From assembly GCF_010730745.1 (NCBI RefSeq), contig NZ_AP022615.1:2356001-2420000 (forward strand): a stretch of DNA of 64,000 bases, written 5' to 3'. This document shows positions 34,846 through 41,877 of this stretch, piece after piece; position 1 is the stretch's first letter, and every line of letters begins with the position of its first letter. The position numbers and the translations under genes are program-made. The DNA comes from Mycobacterium heidelbergense. Its GTDB lineage: Bacteria > Actinomycetota > Actinomycetes > Mycobacteriales > Mycobacteriaceae. The notes under the pieces were generated by a model that worked only from the letters and a program-made list of their open reading frames with translations, searched no databases and was not told the origin of the DNA.

Positions 34846-36186
34846 ATGCACCAGCTCACAGCCCTTCGACCTCTCGTCACTGCGGGCGCCGCGGCAGTCG
34901 GTGCCAGTCTGATCGCCCTCACACCCGCAGTCTCCAACGACGCGGCATCCGCCCTCCAGCACAGCGTTGCCGCCGCTCAGCAGCGCGCGGTCGAGCTGCT
35001 GAGCGCCGACACGGGCGACCCGGGGGTGGTGAACCCGATCCAAACCTGGATCAACGTCTTCCAGCAAGCGGGGATGAACCTGCAGGAAATTGGGAGCAAC
35101 ATGAGTCACGGGGGCGCGATCCCGTTCCCACTCGCCCAGCAGCTGGCCGCGGACTGGGTCACCTACGCGAGCATCTACGTCGGCGGCGTCAGCAATGCGT
35201 ACAAGGGCGCCGTCAACGGCGCGTACGCGTACTTCACTAATACGGGCCAATTCACTGAGTCGGTTTACTTTTGGCTTACCTCCGCGATCAGTAGCTTTCA
35301 GCAAGCTGACTTCATCAACGGTTTCGAGGACCTGTACCAGATGCTCTGGTTCGCGCCGGCCTATGCCATATTCCAACCGATGGAATCGATCCCGACGATC
35401 CTCGCCTACATGTCGACCAACTTCGCGGCCCTCGGAAACGTCGCTTTTAACGAGCCTTTCCAAACCAGTACATCGATCGTGTCAATGCTGGGGGCCTTTT
35501 TTGCCGTAGGTGTGGGCCAAAGCGTCGCCAGTGCCCTTGGCGTCGGTGTTCAGAATGTTTACGACGGGTTCGCCGCTGGTGACCTGCCAGCCGGGGTGAG
35601 CAATTTGCTCAATATGCCGGGGATGCTCGCGGGGGCAGTCATCAATGGATACAATCCCCAGGGTGCCTTGGGCGGCACCGGTATCCTTAGCCCCACCAGC
35701 TCGTTGCTAAGCCCTGGCCTGCTGAACACGTTGGTGGCCTGGATTCCCCAGACACTCGCGTCGAACATTGTTGTTAACAACCAGGTGTTCGGCACGATCA
35801 CCACTCCCAACATTCTGGAGGGTGGCAGTCTGGCTAATGCGTTCTCGCAATTAGCGAGTCAGGTGACCACGGGTTGGCCGACCCCGAACATGTGGGTCAA
35901 TGGGTTGCTGAATGCGTACCAGAGCTTCCTCGGGTTCTTAGGTGGCCAGGTCGGCTTGGGGGGTGCGGCGTTCACCGCTCCGGCCGGTGTCGCCAGCATT
36001 GCTCCGTCGCTCGCGGCCAACCTCGGCGGCATTGCTCCGTCGATCGCGGCTGATTTCTCGGGGATTGCTCCGTCGCTCGCGGCGGATCTCTCCGGTCTGG
36101 CTCCGTCGCTGGCGACGAACCTTGCCGGGACGCTGGCGCCCAAGCTCGGGACACTGGCGGCTCACATCCTCACGTCGCTGTTCTGA
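34846..36186 (+). CDS. Exported alanine-rich protein, cassette C gene 2
   Basis: A 446-residue paralog of the gene at 29566. The start at ATG 34846 (MHQLTALRPLVTAGA) is chosen because it matches copy B and follows AAAGGAA; an in-frame start at 34780 is not conserved. The segments NPIQTWINVFQQAGMNLQ and NLLNMPGMLAGAVINGY are shared with B. The C-terminal 10-residue repeats (GIAPSLAADLSG type) end LAAHILTSLF. The region around residues 120-170 varies most between copies. Likely exported; the function is unknown. Confidence 0.7.
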   Translation: MHQLTALRPLVTAGAAAVGASLIALTPAVSNDAASALQHSVAAAQQRAVELLSADTGDPGVVNPIQTWINVFQQAGMNLQEIGSNMSHGGAIPFPLAQQLAADWVTYASIYVGGVSNAYKGAVNGAYAYFTNTGQFTESVYFWLTSAISSFQQADFINGFEDLYQMLWFAPAYAIFQPMESIPTILAYMSTNFAALGNVAFNEPFQTSTSIVSMLGAFFAVGVGQSVASALGVGVQNVYDGFAAGDLPAGVSNLLNMPGMLAGAVINGYNPQGALGGTGILSPTSSLLSPGLLNTLVAWIPQTLASNIVVNNQVFGTITTPNILEGGSLANAFSQLASQVTTGWPTPNMWVNGLLNAYQSFLGFLGGQVGLGGAAFTAPAGVASIAPSLAANLGGIAPSIAADFSGIAPSLAADLSGLAPSLATNLAGTLAPKLGTLAAHILTSLF

Positions 36187-36204
36187 GTTCTGGTGCGGGC
36201 CAAC

Positions 36205-36246
36205 CCCGCCCAGCGCAGGTGGAAGACCACGCCAGTGCTGGGCGGG
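36205..36246. terminator. 10-bp perfect hairpin between cassette C genes 2 and 3
   Basis: CCCGCCCAGC (36205-36214) pairs with GCTGGGCGGG (36237-36246). It lies 18 bp after the gene 2 stop and 39 bp before the gene 3 ATG, so it could also affect gene 3 translation. Confidence 0.55.
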
Positions 36247-36285
36247 ATGGCCCGATCTGCGTGGGACCTGGTAGCGGAGGTGCCG

Positions 36286-37338
36286 ATGAGCAATGTCAAC
36301 AGTACGGCGGCGGCCCTGGCACTGGCAGAAGACTGGTGCCGACCGGGTGCATATGCGGGTACCGCCCTGGCCTGCGAGCGTCGGGAGGTTCTTGATTGGG
36401 CCCAAGCACGGATCGATGAATTAATCGGTTTAGCCGAGGCTAAAGAACACTTCAGGGTCTGGCGCACCGCACTGGAGGCCGGCCGGTACGGTGTCGAACC
36501 CGGCGGCGCGGTCAGGGAAAACCACCTGGTGTTCCTTGGTGCGCCGGGCACGGCGAAAAAGACGTTCGCCCGGGTGATGGGTGAGGTGTTGTTCGGGTGG
36601 GGCATGATCACGCGCCCGGAGGTCACCGTGGTCAGCGCAGCCGACATCGCCGTGGACGGCCCCTCGGGCAGCGCGTCCAGCAGGATGCAGCAGGTCTGCG
36701 CCCGCGCACGCGGCGGGGTGCTGTTTATCGATGAGGCCTACCAGCTGGCCCCCGACACCGACGACGACCCCTGTGGGGGGATAGAAGCGATCTACGCCCT
36801 GTTGACGTGTATGGCGGCCTACCGCGACGAGCTGGTGGTCATCCTGGCCGGCTATGCCCGCCCGATGCGGGACTTCTTGACGGTCCATGCCGGGCTGGCC
36901 GCTCGGTTCCCCTTTACCGTGACCTTCGCCAGCTACACCCCGGCCGACATGGTGGGTATCGGGCGCCGCTTCGCCGCTAAGGAACGCCTCGTGGTACACG
37001 ATGCGGCGTGGGACCTGTTGGGTGAGGAAGTGATTCGATTGCAGTCAATCCCCCACGGCAATGGCACGTTGCTCGATGCCGCCGGCAATGCCCACTATGT
37101 CCATGAGGTGATCGGGGCGTGCCAGCGTGCGCGAGTCCGCAGGCTGCATCGGCGTGCACCGAACCGCCGCGACCTCAGACAACTCGTGCGTACCGATCCT
37201 CGTGTTCTTCAGGTCAACGCCACCGACATGGGGCGCGCGATCACCGCATCACGCCCAGCCACCGCAATATCAGCCTACCAACGCCTATTCCCCAACACCC
37301 AAACCCAGGAAACACCAACACCTTCGGAAACCGGATAA
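36286..37338 (+). CDS. Stand-alone EccA-like AAA+ protein, cassette C gene 3
   Basis: A 350-residue paralog. The ATG at 36286 (MSNVNSTAAALALAEDWC) is identical to copy B over about 50 bp. The P-loop GAPGTAKKT (85-93) has both deviations seen in copy A. Walker B is GVLFIDEAYQLAP and the arginine-finger region GLAARF is intact. The C-terminal third differs from the near-identical ends of A and B, with an extra tail of about 25 residues (YQRLFPNTQTQETPTPSE). It is the last gene of the block; the remnant of the phosphatase tail follows. Role inferred as for copy A. Confidence 0.8.
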   Translation: MSNVNSTAAALALAEDWCRPGAYAGTALACERREVLDWAQARIDELIGLAEAKEHFRVWRTALEAGRYGVEPGGAVRENHLVFLGAPGTAKKTFARVMGEVLFGWGMITRPEVTVVSAADIAVDGPSGSASSRMQQVCARARGGVLFIDEAYQLAPDTDDDPCGGIEAIYALLTCMAAYRDELVVILAGYARPMRDFLTVHAGLAARFPFTVTFASYTPADMVGIGRRFAAKERLVVHDAAWDLLGEEVIRLQSIPHGNGTLLDAAGNAHYVHEVIGACQRARVRRLHRRAPNRRDLRQLVRTDPRVLQVNATDMGRAITASRPATAISAYQRLFPNTQTQETPTPSETG

Positions 37339-37376
37339 CGTTAATCCACAACACCCGCATGAGAAGCTTCCGTCCT

Positions 37377-37457
37377 CACACTGGTAAGGCTGGGCGTTTC
37401 TCGACAGCTGTTGTCTTTCCCCATTGGGACCTGCTGCCAAGGAATCAGCGATGGTAA
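37377..37457 (+). pseudogene. Remnant of the 3' end of a histidine phosphatase gene
   Basis: Twenty-six codons plus TAA read HTGKAGRF, then WDLLPRNQRW. They align with the end of the phosphatase at 21060-21668 (RSGQATVA, then WDLLPRNQRW). Codons differ synonymously (for example AGG for CGT), so this is a diverged relative rather than a recent copy. It sits directly upstream of the fadE36-like gene. Confidence 0.7.
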
Positions 37458-37472
37458 ACATGTCCGGTGACT
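37425..37472. repeat. Right flanking direct repeat of the three-copy island
   Basis: Matches 21636-21683 at 40 of 48 positions. It covers the WDLLPRNQRW codons, the stop, and the GTGACT that starts the fadE36-like gene at 37467. Confidence 0.8.
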
Positions 37473-38513
37473 TCAGCTGACCGACTCGAAGGGCTCGACC
37501 TGGCCTCATTGGATCGGTACCTGCGTTCGCTGGGTATTGAGCGCATCGGCGAGTTACGGGCGGACTTCATCTCGGGTGGCCGCTCTAATCTGACGTTCCG
37601 CGTCTATGACGATGCGACCGACTGGCTGGTGCGGCGCCCGCCGCTGCACGGGCTGACGCCGTCGGCGCACGATATGGCCCGCGAGTACCGGGTGGTTGCC
37701 GCCCTGCAGGACACGGCTGTTCCGGTGGCACGCGCGATCGCCCTGTGCGAGGACGACTCGGTGCTCGGAGCGCCGTTCCAGATTGTCGAATTCGTTGCCG
37801 GGCAGGTGGTGCGCCGACGCGCCCAACTTGAAGCCTTCAGTCACACCGTCATCGACGGATGTGTTGATGCGTTGATCCGGGTGCTCGTCGACCTGCACGG
37901 CGTGGATCCAAACGCCGTGGGGCTGGCCGATTTTGGCAAGCCCAGCGGTTATCTGGAACGCCAGGTGCGACGCTGGGGGTCGCAGTGGGAGCTGGTGCGG
38001 CTGCCCGACGACCACCGTGACGCCGATGTCGAGCGGCTGCATTCCGGTCTGCGCCAAACCATTCCGCGGCAGAGCCGGACCTCGATCGTGCACGGTGACT
38101 TCCGGATCGACAACACCATCCTGGACGCTGACGACCCGACGCGCGTTCGGGCCGTCGTGGACTGGGAGCTCTCGACCCTGGGTGACCCGCTCAGCGACAC
38201 GGCCCTGATGTGCGTATACCGCGATCCCGCGCTGGACCTGATCGTCAACGCGCAAGCCGCCTGGACGTCGCCGCTATTGCCGACCGCCGACGAGCTGGCG
38301 GACCGCTACTCGCTGGTATCGGGGCTGCCGCTGGCGCATTGGGAGTTCTATATGGCGCTGGCCTATTTCAAGCTTGCCATCATCGCCGCCGGCATCGATT
38401 TCCGCAGACGGATGTCGGACCTGGCCAGCGGAAAAGACTCCGAGCATATGCCCGAGGTCGTGGCGCCGCTGATCTCCCGCGGACTGGCGGAGCTCGCGAA
38501 GCTGCCCGGTTAA
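37467..38513 (+). CDS. fadE36: Aminoglycoside phosphotransferase-fold protein annotated FadE36 in mycobacteria, paralog 3
   Basis: A 348-residue APH-fold protein. The catalytic loop is TSIVHGDFRIDNTILD and the metal loop is AVVDWELSTLGDPLSDTALM. The M. tuberculosis homolog is named FadE36 although the fold is a kinase rather than an acyl-CoA dehydrogenase. The start is GTG 37467 (VTSADRLEGLD). The position before the LapA-like gene and proX matches M. tuberculosis gene order, so this is the backbone copy of the three paralogs here. It probably acts on a hydroxyacyl-CoA or another small metabolite; unproven. Confidence 0.85.
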   Translation: MTSADRLEGLDLASLDRYLRSLGIERIGELRADFISGGRSNLTFRVYDDATDWLVRRPPLHGLTPSAHDMAREYRVVAALQDTAVPVARAIALCEDDSVLGAPFQIVEFVAGQVVRRRAQLEAFSHTVIDGCVDALIRVLVDLHGVDPNAVGLADFGKPSGYLERQVRRWGSQWELVRLPDDHRDADVERLHSGLRQTIPRQSRTSIVHGDFRIDNTILDADDPTRVRAVVDWELSTLGDPLSDTALMCVYRDPALDLIVNAQAAWTSPLLPTADELADRYSLVSGLPLAHWEFYMALAYFKLAIIAAGIDFRRRMSDLASGKDSEHMPEVVAPLISRGLAELAKLPG

Positions 38514-38524
38514 GAGTGCACTGC

Positions 38525-38606
38525 GGGCTTCCGGTGTGAGCCGGCGGCGGGAATTCGGCCGGTTTTTCCGCCCGGGGCACACACTCGAAGCCCTGGATTC
38601 ACACTC
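38525..38606. repeat. Interspersed palindromic intergenic element, copy 2 (reverse orientation)
   Basis: The reverse complement aligns with 1811-1890: outer arm AGTGTGAATCCAGGGCTTCG, inner GC hairpin, then GCTCACACC. It lies between the converging fadE36-like and LapA-like genes, consistent with a terminator-like role. Confidence 0.6.
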
Positions 38607-38664
38607 GAGCCGAGGGTCCGAGCTGGGGACTCGAGCTAGGGGACTCGAGCTAAGGGCCCGAGCT
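38603..38664. repeat. Short tandem repeat, about four 13-14 bp units
   Basis: Units of the type GGGACTCGAGCTAG repeat with small changes right up to, and including part of, the stop codon of the LapA-like gene. Copy number probably varies between strains. Confidence 0.6.
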
Positions 38665-39007
38665 AGGCCGGCCGAGTAGCCGCGTGGTGCTTCTTGGCCG
38701 CGCGGCGCAGCTGAACGATCCGCGCCGTGCCGACCGCCACGGTGAGCAGCCCGCCGCCCACCGCGGCGAGCAAGATCGCCACGCCCAGCGGCAGGCTCCA
38801 GTGCCAGCCGAAGAACGTGAACGGGGTCGTCGCCGTGTTCTGAGCTATGAAGATCAACAACAGGATCAGGATCAGGAAGCCCATGATCAGCGACGTCCAC
38901 AGGGCGGCGGCGCGCGTGAACTTGACGGGCGGTTCCGCGGGTCTCGCGCGTGAGGCTGGAGAAGGCGAGGGTGGCGGGGCAGGCGATGCAGAAGATTGGC
39001 CGCTCAT
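38663..39007 (-). CDS. LapA-domain (DUF1049) membrane protein
   Basis: A 114-residue protein. A Pro/Ser-rich N-terminus (about 30 residues) is followed by two membrane helices (ALWTSLIMGFLILILLLIFI and VAILLAAVGGGLLTVAVGTA) and a short basic tail. The QNT and FFGWHWSLPLGVAILL pattern between helices fits the LapA domain. The ATG at 39007 starts in a 114-bp region divergent from proX. In M. tuberculosis the equivalent position holds Rv3760. Function unknown; a role in envelope assembly is suggested for the family. Confidence 0.78.
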   Translation of the reverse strand: MSGQSSASPAPPPSPSPASRARPAEPPVKFTRAAALWTSLIMGFLILILLLIFIAQNTATTPFTFFGWHWSLPLGVAILLAAVGGGLLTVAVGTARIVQLRRAAKKHHAATRPA

Positions 39008-39121
39008 AGTCCCATCTTTGTCCCATCTCGCGCAGATTGAAACAAGTCCAGGCAAAACCACCCGCATGACCTGCCCTGCGGTTGGCGGCGGCTCAACGGT
39101 TGTGCCGTTACTGTCGGCGGT

Positions 39122-40075
39122 ATGAGGATGCCGCCGCGCCTGCATCGCGCGACCGTCCACGCGGCGGTGTGGCTCGCGACGGTGTGCCTGGTCGCGGCCT
39201 GCAGCAATCCCGATCCGCTGGGGGCCGAGATCCGCAGCCCGAAGTCCATCGTCGTGGGGTCCGGCGACTTCCCGGAATCGGAGATCGTCGCCGAAATTTA
39301 TGCGCAAGCGTTGCAGGCCAACGGCTTCGAGGTTGGCCGGCGGATGGGAATCGGCAGCAGGGAGACCTACATCCCCGCGCTCAAGGATCATTCCGTCGAC
39401 CTGGTGCCGGAATACATCGGCAACCTGCTGTTGTACTTTGCGCCCGACTCCACGGCGACCATGCTCGACGCAGTCGAGCTGGAGCTCTACAAGAGGCTGC
39501 CCGGTGACCTGTCGATCCTGACGCCGTCGCCGGCGTCCGACACGGATACGGTCACCGTCACCAGTGGGACCGCCGGGGACTGGAACCTGAAGACAATCGC
39601 CGACTTGGCCCAGCACTCGCCCGACGTGAGGTTCGGAGCGCCCTCGGCGTTCGAGAACCGGCCGTCCGGGCTGCCGGGCCTGCGGCAGAGGTACGGACTC
39701 AACATCAGCCCGGGCAACTTCGTCGCCATCAACGACGGCGGCGGCGCGGTGACGGTGCGCGCGTTGATGGGGGGAAGGGTGAACGCCGCCAACGTCTTCA
39801 GCACCTCACCCGCCATCCCGCAAAACCACCTGGTGGCGCTCGAGGATCCCCAGCACAATTTTTTGGCCGGCAACATTGTGCCGCTGGTGAATTCGCAAAA
39901 GAAGTCGGATCTACTCAAAGACGTGCTGGACGCGGTGTCGGCGAAGCTGACCACCTCCGGCCTGGCCGGGCTCAACGCCGCGGTGTCGGGCAACTCCGGC
40001 ATCGATCCGGACCAGGCGGCACGAAACTGGGTGCGGGACAATGGCTTCAACCATCCGATCGGGCGGCGGCGTTGA
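39122..40075 (+). CDS. proX: Osmoprotectant ABC transporter substrate-binding lipoprotein ProX
   Basis: A 317-residue lipoprotein. The signal peptide ends in the lipobox LVAAC (residues about 24-28). The mature protein is an OpuAC-type ligand-binding domain for glycine betaine, choline or proline (IVVGSGDFPESEIVAEIYAQ and LVPEYIGNLL). It delivers substrate to ProV-ProW-ProZ, which follow directly. The stop TGA overlaps the TTG start of proV, so the four genes form one operon. An ATG two codons later is an alternative start. Confidence 0.88.
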   Translation: MRMPPRLHRATVHAAVWLATVCLVAACSNPDPLGAEIRSPKSIVVGSGDFPESEIVAEIYAQALQANGFEVGRRMGIGSRETYIPALKDHSVDLVPEYIGNLLLYFAPDSTATMLDAVELELYKRLPGDLSILTPSPASDTDTVTVTSGTAGDWNLKTIADLAQHSPDVRFGAPSAFENRPSGLPGLRQRYGLNISPGNFVAINDGGGAVTVRALMGGRVNAANVFSTSPAIPQNHLVALEDPQHNFLAGNIVPLVNSQKKSDLLKDVLDAVSAKLTTSGLAGLNAAVSGNSGIDPDQAARNWVRDNGFNHPIGRRR

Positions 40076-41187
40076 TCGTCTTCGACAAGGTCAGCAAGGT
40101 ATTCGCCGACGGGACCACCGCGGTCGACCGGCTGAGCCTGGTGGTACCCAATGGCAGATTGACGGTCTTTGTCGGTTCCTCGGGCAGCGGCAAGACCACG
40201 GCGCTGCGGATGATCAACCGGATGATCGAGCCGACCTCCGGCACCATCACCGTCGACGGGAAAGACGTGGCGGGCGTCGATCCCGTGCGCCTGCGCCTCG
40301 GAATCGGTTACGTCATCCAGCATGCCGGGCTGATGCCCCATCAACGGGTGATCGACAACGTCGCGACGGTTCCGGTGCTGAAGGGCCAATCCCGCCGGGC
40401 GGCCCGCAAAGCCGCCTACGAGGTGCTCGAACGTGTCGGGCTGGACCCCCGGCTCGCCACCCGCTACCCCGCGCAGCTCTCCGGCGGTGAACAGCAGCGC
40501 ATCGGCGTGGCACGCGCGCTCGCCGCCGATCCGCCCATCCTGTTGATGGACGAGCCGTTCTCCGCCGTCGACCCGGTGGTTCGTCACGAGCTGCAGAACG
40601 AAATACTGCGCCTGCAAAGCGAACTGCACAAGACGATCGTCTTCGTCACGCACGACATCGACGAGGCGCTCAAGCTCGCCGACCGGGTGGCGGTCTTCGG
40701 CCGGGGCGGCAAGCTGCAGCAGTATGACGAACCCGCGCAACTGCTTTCGCGACCGGCGAACGAATTCGTGGCCAGGTTCATCGGCCTCGGCCGCGGCTAT
40801 CGATGGTTGCAGCTCATGGACGCGACCGGATTGCCGCTACACGACATCGACCGGGTCGCGGTGGACGGCCTCGCCGATGCCGGCCCTCCCCGCGGGTGGG
40901 CGGTGGTGGTCGACGACGCGGGCGCGCCGATGGGCTGGATCGACGCCGAGGGCCTGCACCGGCGCCGCGCCGGCGCGTCGTGGTCGGACGCCATGAGCGG
41001 CGCCGGTTCGCTGTTCCGCCCGGGCGGCAATCTCAGCCAGGCGCTCGACGCGGCGCTGTCGTCGCCGTCGGGGGTGGGCGTCGCCGTCGACGAAGGCGGC
41101 AAGGTCATCGGCGGCGTGCTGGCCGCCGACGTGCTGGCCGCGGTGGAAGCCCGGCGGCGGGGCACAGAGGGGCCGAGGGGGAGTTAG
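40072..41187 (+). CDS. proV: Osmoprotectant ABC transporter ATP-binding protein ProV
   Basis: A 371-residue ATPase. Walker A is GSSGSGKTTALRMI, the signature is LSGGEQQRIGVARALA, Walker B is ILLMDEPFSAVDP, and the H-loop lies in VFVTHDIDEALKL. A C-terminal region of about 130 residues, in the place of the usual CBS pair that senses ionic strength, is weakly conserved. The start is TTG at 40072, overlapping the proX stop; no ATG or GTG is available before the first conserved residues. The energy-coupling subunit of the ProXVWZ importer. Confidence 0.9.
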   Translation: MIVFDKVSKVFADGTTAVDRLSLVVPNGRLTVFVGSSGSGKTTALRMINRMIEPTSGTITVDGKDVAGVDPVRLRLGIGYVIQHAGLMPHQRVIDNVATVPVLKGQSRRAARKAAYEVLERVGLDPRLATRYPAQLSGGEQQRIGVARALAADPPILLMDEPFSAVDPVVRHELQNEILRLQSELHKTIVFVTHDIDEALKLADRVAVFGRGGKLQQYDEPAQLLSRPANEFVARFIGLGRGYRWLQLMDATGLPLHDIDRVAVDGLADAGPPRGWAVVVDDAGAPMGWIDAEGLHRRRAGASWSDAMSGAGSLFRPGGNLSQALDAALSSPSGVGVAVDEGGKVIGGVLAADVLAAVEARRRGTEGPRGS

Positions 41188-41190
41188 CCG

Positions 41191-41877
41191 ATGCGCTACC
41201 TGCTCACCCACCTCGACGACGCCTGGGCGCTGACCGTAATCCATCTGCGGCTGTCGCTGGTGCCGGTGCTGATCGGGTTGGCCATCGCGGTGCCGCTGGG
41301 CGTGCTGGTGCGGCGCGCGCCGATTGCCCGGCGGCTGACGACGGCAACCGCCGCCGTCGTGTTCACCATCCCGTCGCTGGCGCTGTTCGTGGTGTTGCCG
41401 ATGATCATCGGAACCCGGATCCTCGACGAGGCCAACGTCATCGTGGCGCTGACGGCCTACACCGCCGCGCTGCTGGTGCGTGCGGTGCTCGAGGCGCTGG
41501 ACGCGGTGCCCGCCCAGGTGTGCGACGCCGCCACCGCAATCGGCTATCCGGCGATCAAACGGATGCTGAAAGTCGAACTACCGCTGTCCATCCCGGTGCT
41601 GGTCGCCGGGTTGCGGGTGGTGGTGGTGACCAACATCGCGATGGTCTCGGTGGGCTCGGTGATCGGCATCGGCGGTCTGGGCAGCTGGTTCACCGAGGGG
41701 TACCAGACCGACAAGAGCGACCAGATCGTCGGCGGCATCGTCGCCCTGTTCGTCCTGGCGATCGGCATCGACGTGCTCATCGTGTTGGCCGGCCGGCTGG
41801 CCACCCCCTGGGAACGCGCCGGGCGCACCGTCCGTCGCCGGCCGGTGGTGGCCCCGGTGGTGGGCGGCGCCCGATGA
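41191..41877 (+). CDS. proW: Osmoprotectant ABC transporter permease ProW
   Basis: A 228-residue permease with several hydrophobic helices (for example LSLVPVLIGLAIAVPLGVLV). The cytoplasmic coupling loop (DAATAIGYPAIKRMLKVELP) is the EAA-type motif that contacts ProV. It is separated by 3 bp from proV, and its TGA overlaps the ATG of proZ. It pairs with ProZ to form the membrane channel for glycine betaine or related solutes. Confidence 0.9.
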   Translation: MRYLLTHLDDAWALTVIHLRLSLVPVLIGLAIAVPLGVLVRRAPIARRLTTATAAVVFTIPSLALFVVLPMIIGTRILDEANVIVALTAYTAALLVRAVLEALDAVPAQVCDAATAIGYPAIKRMLKVELPLSIPVLVAGLRVVVVTNIAMVSVGSVIGIGGLGSWFTEGYQTDKSDQIVGGIVALFVLAIGIDVLIVLAGRLATPWERAGRTVRRRPVVAPVVGGAR

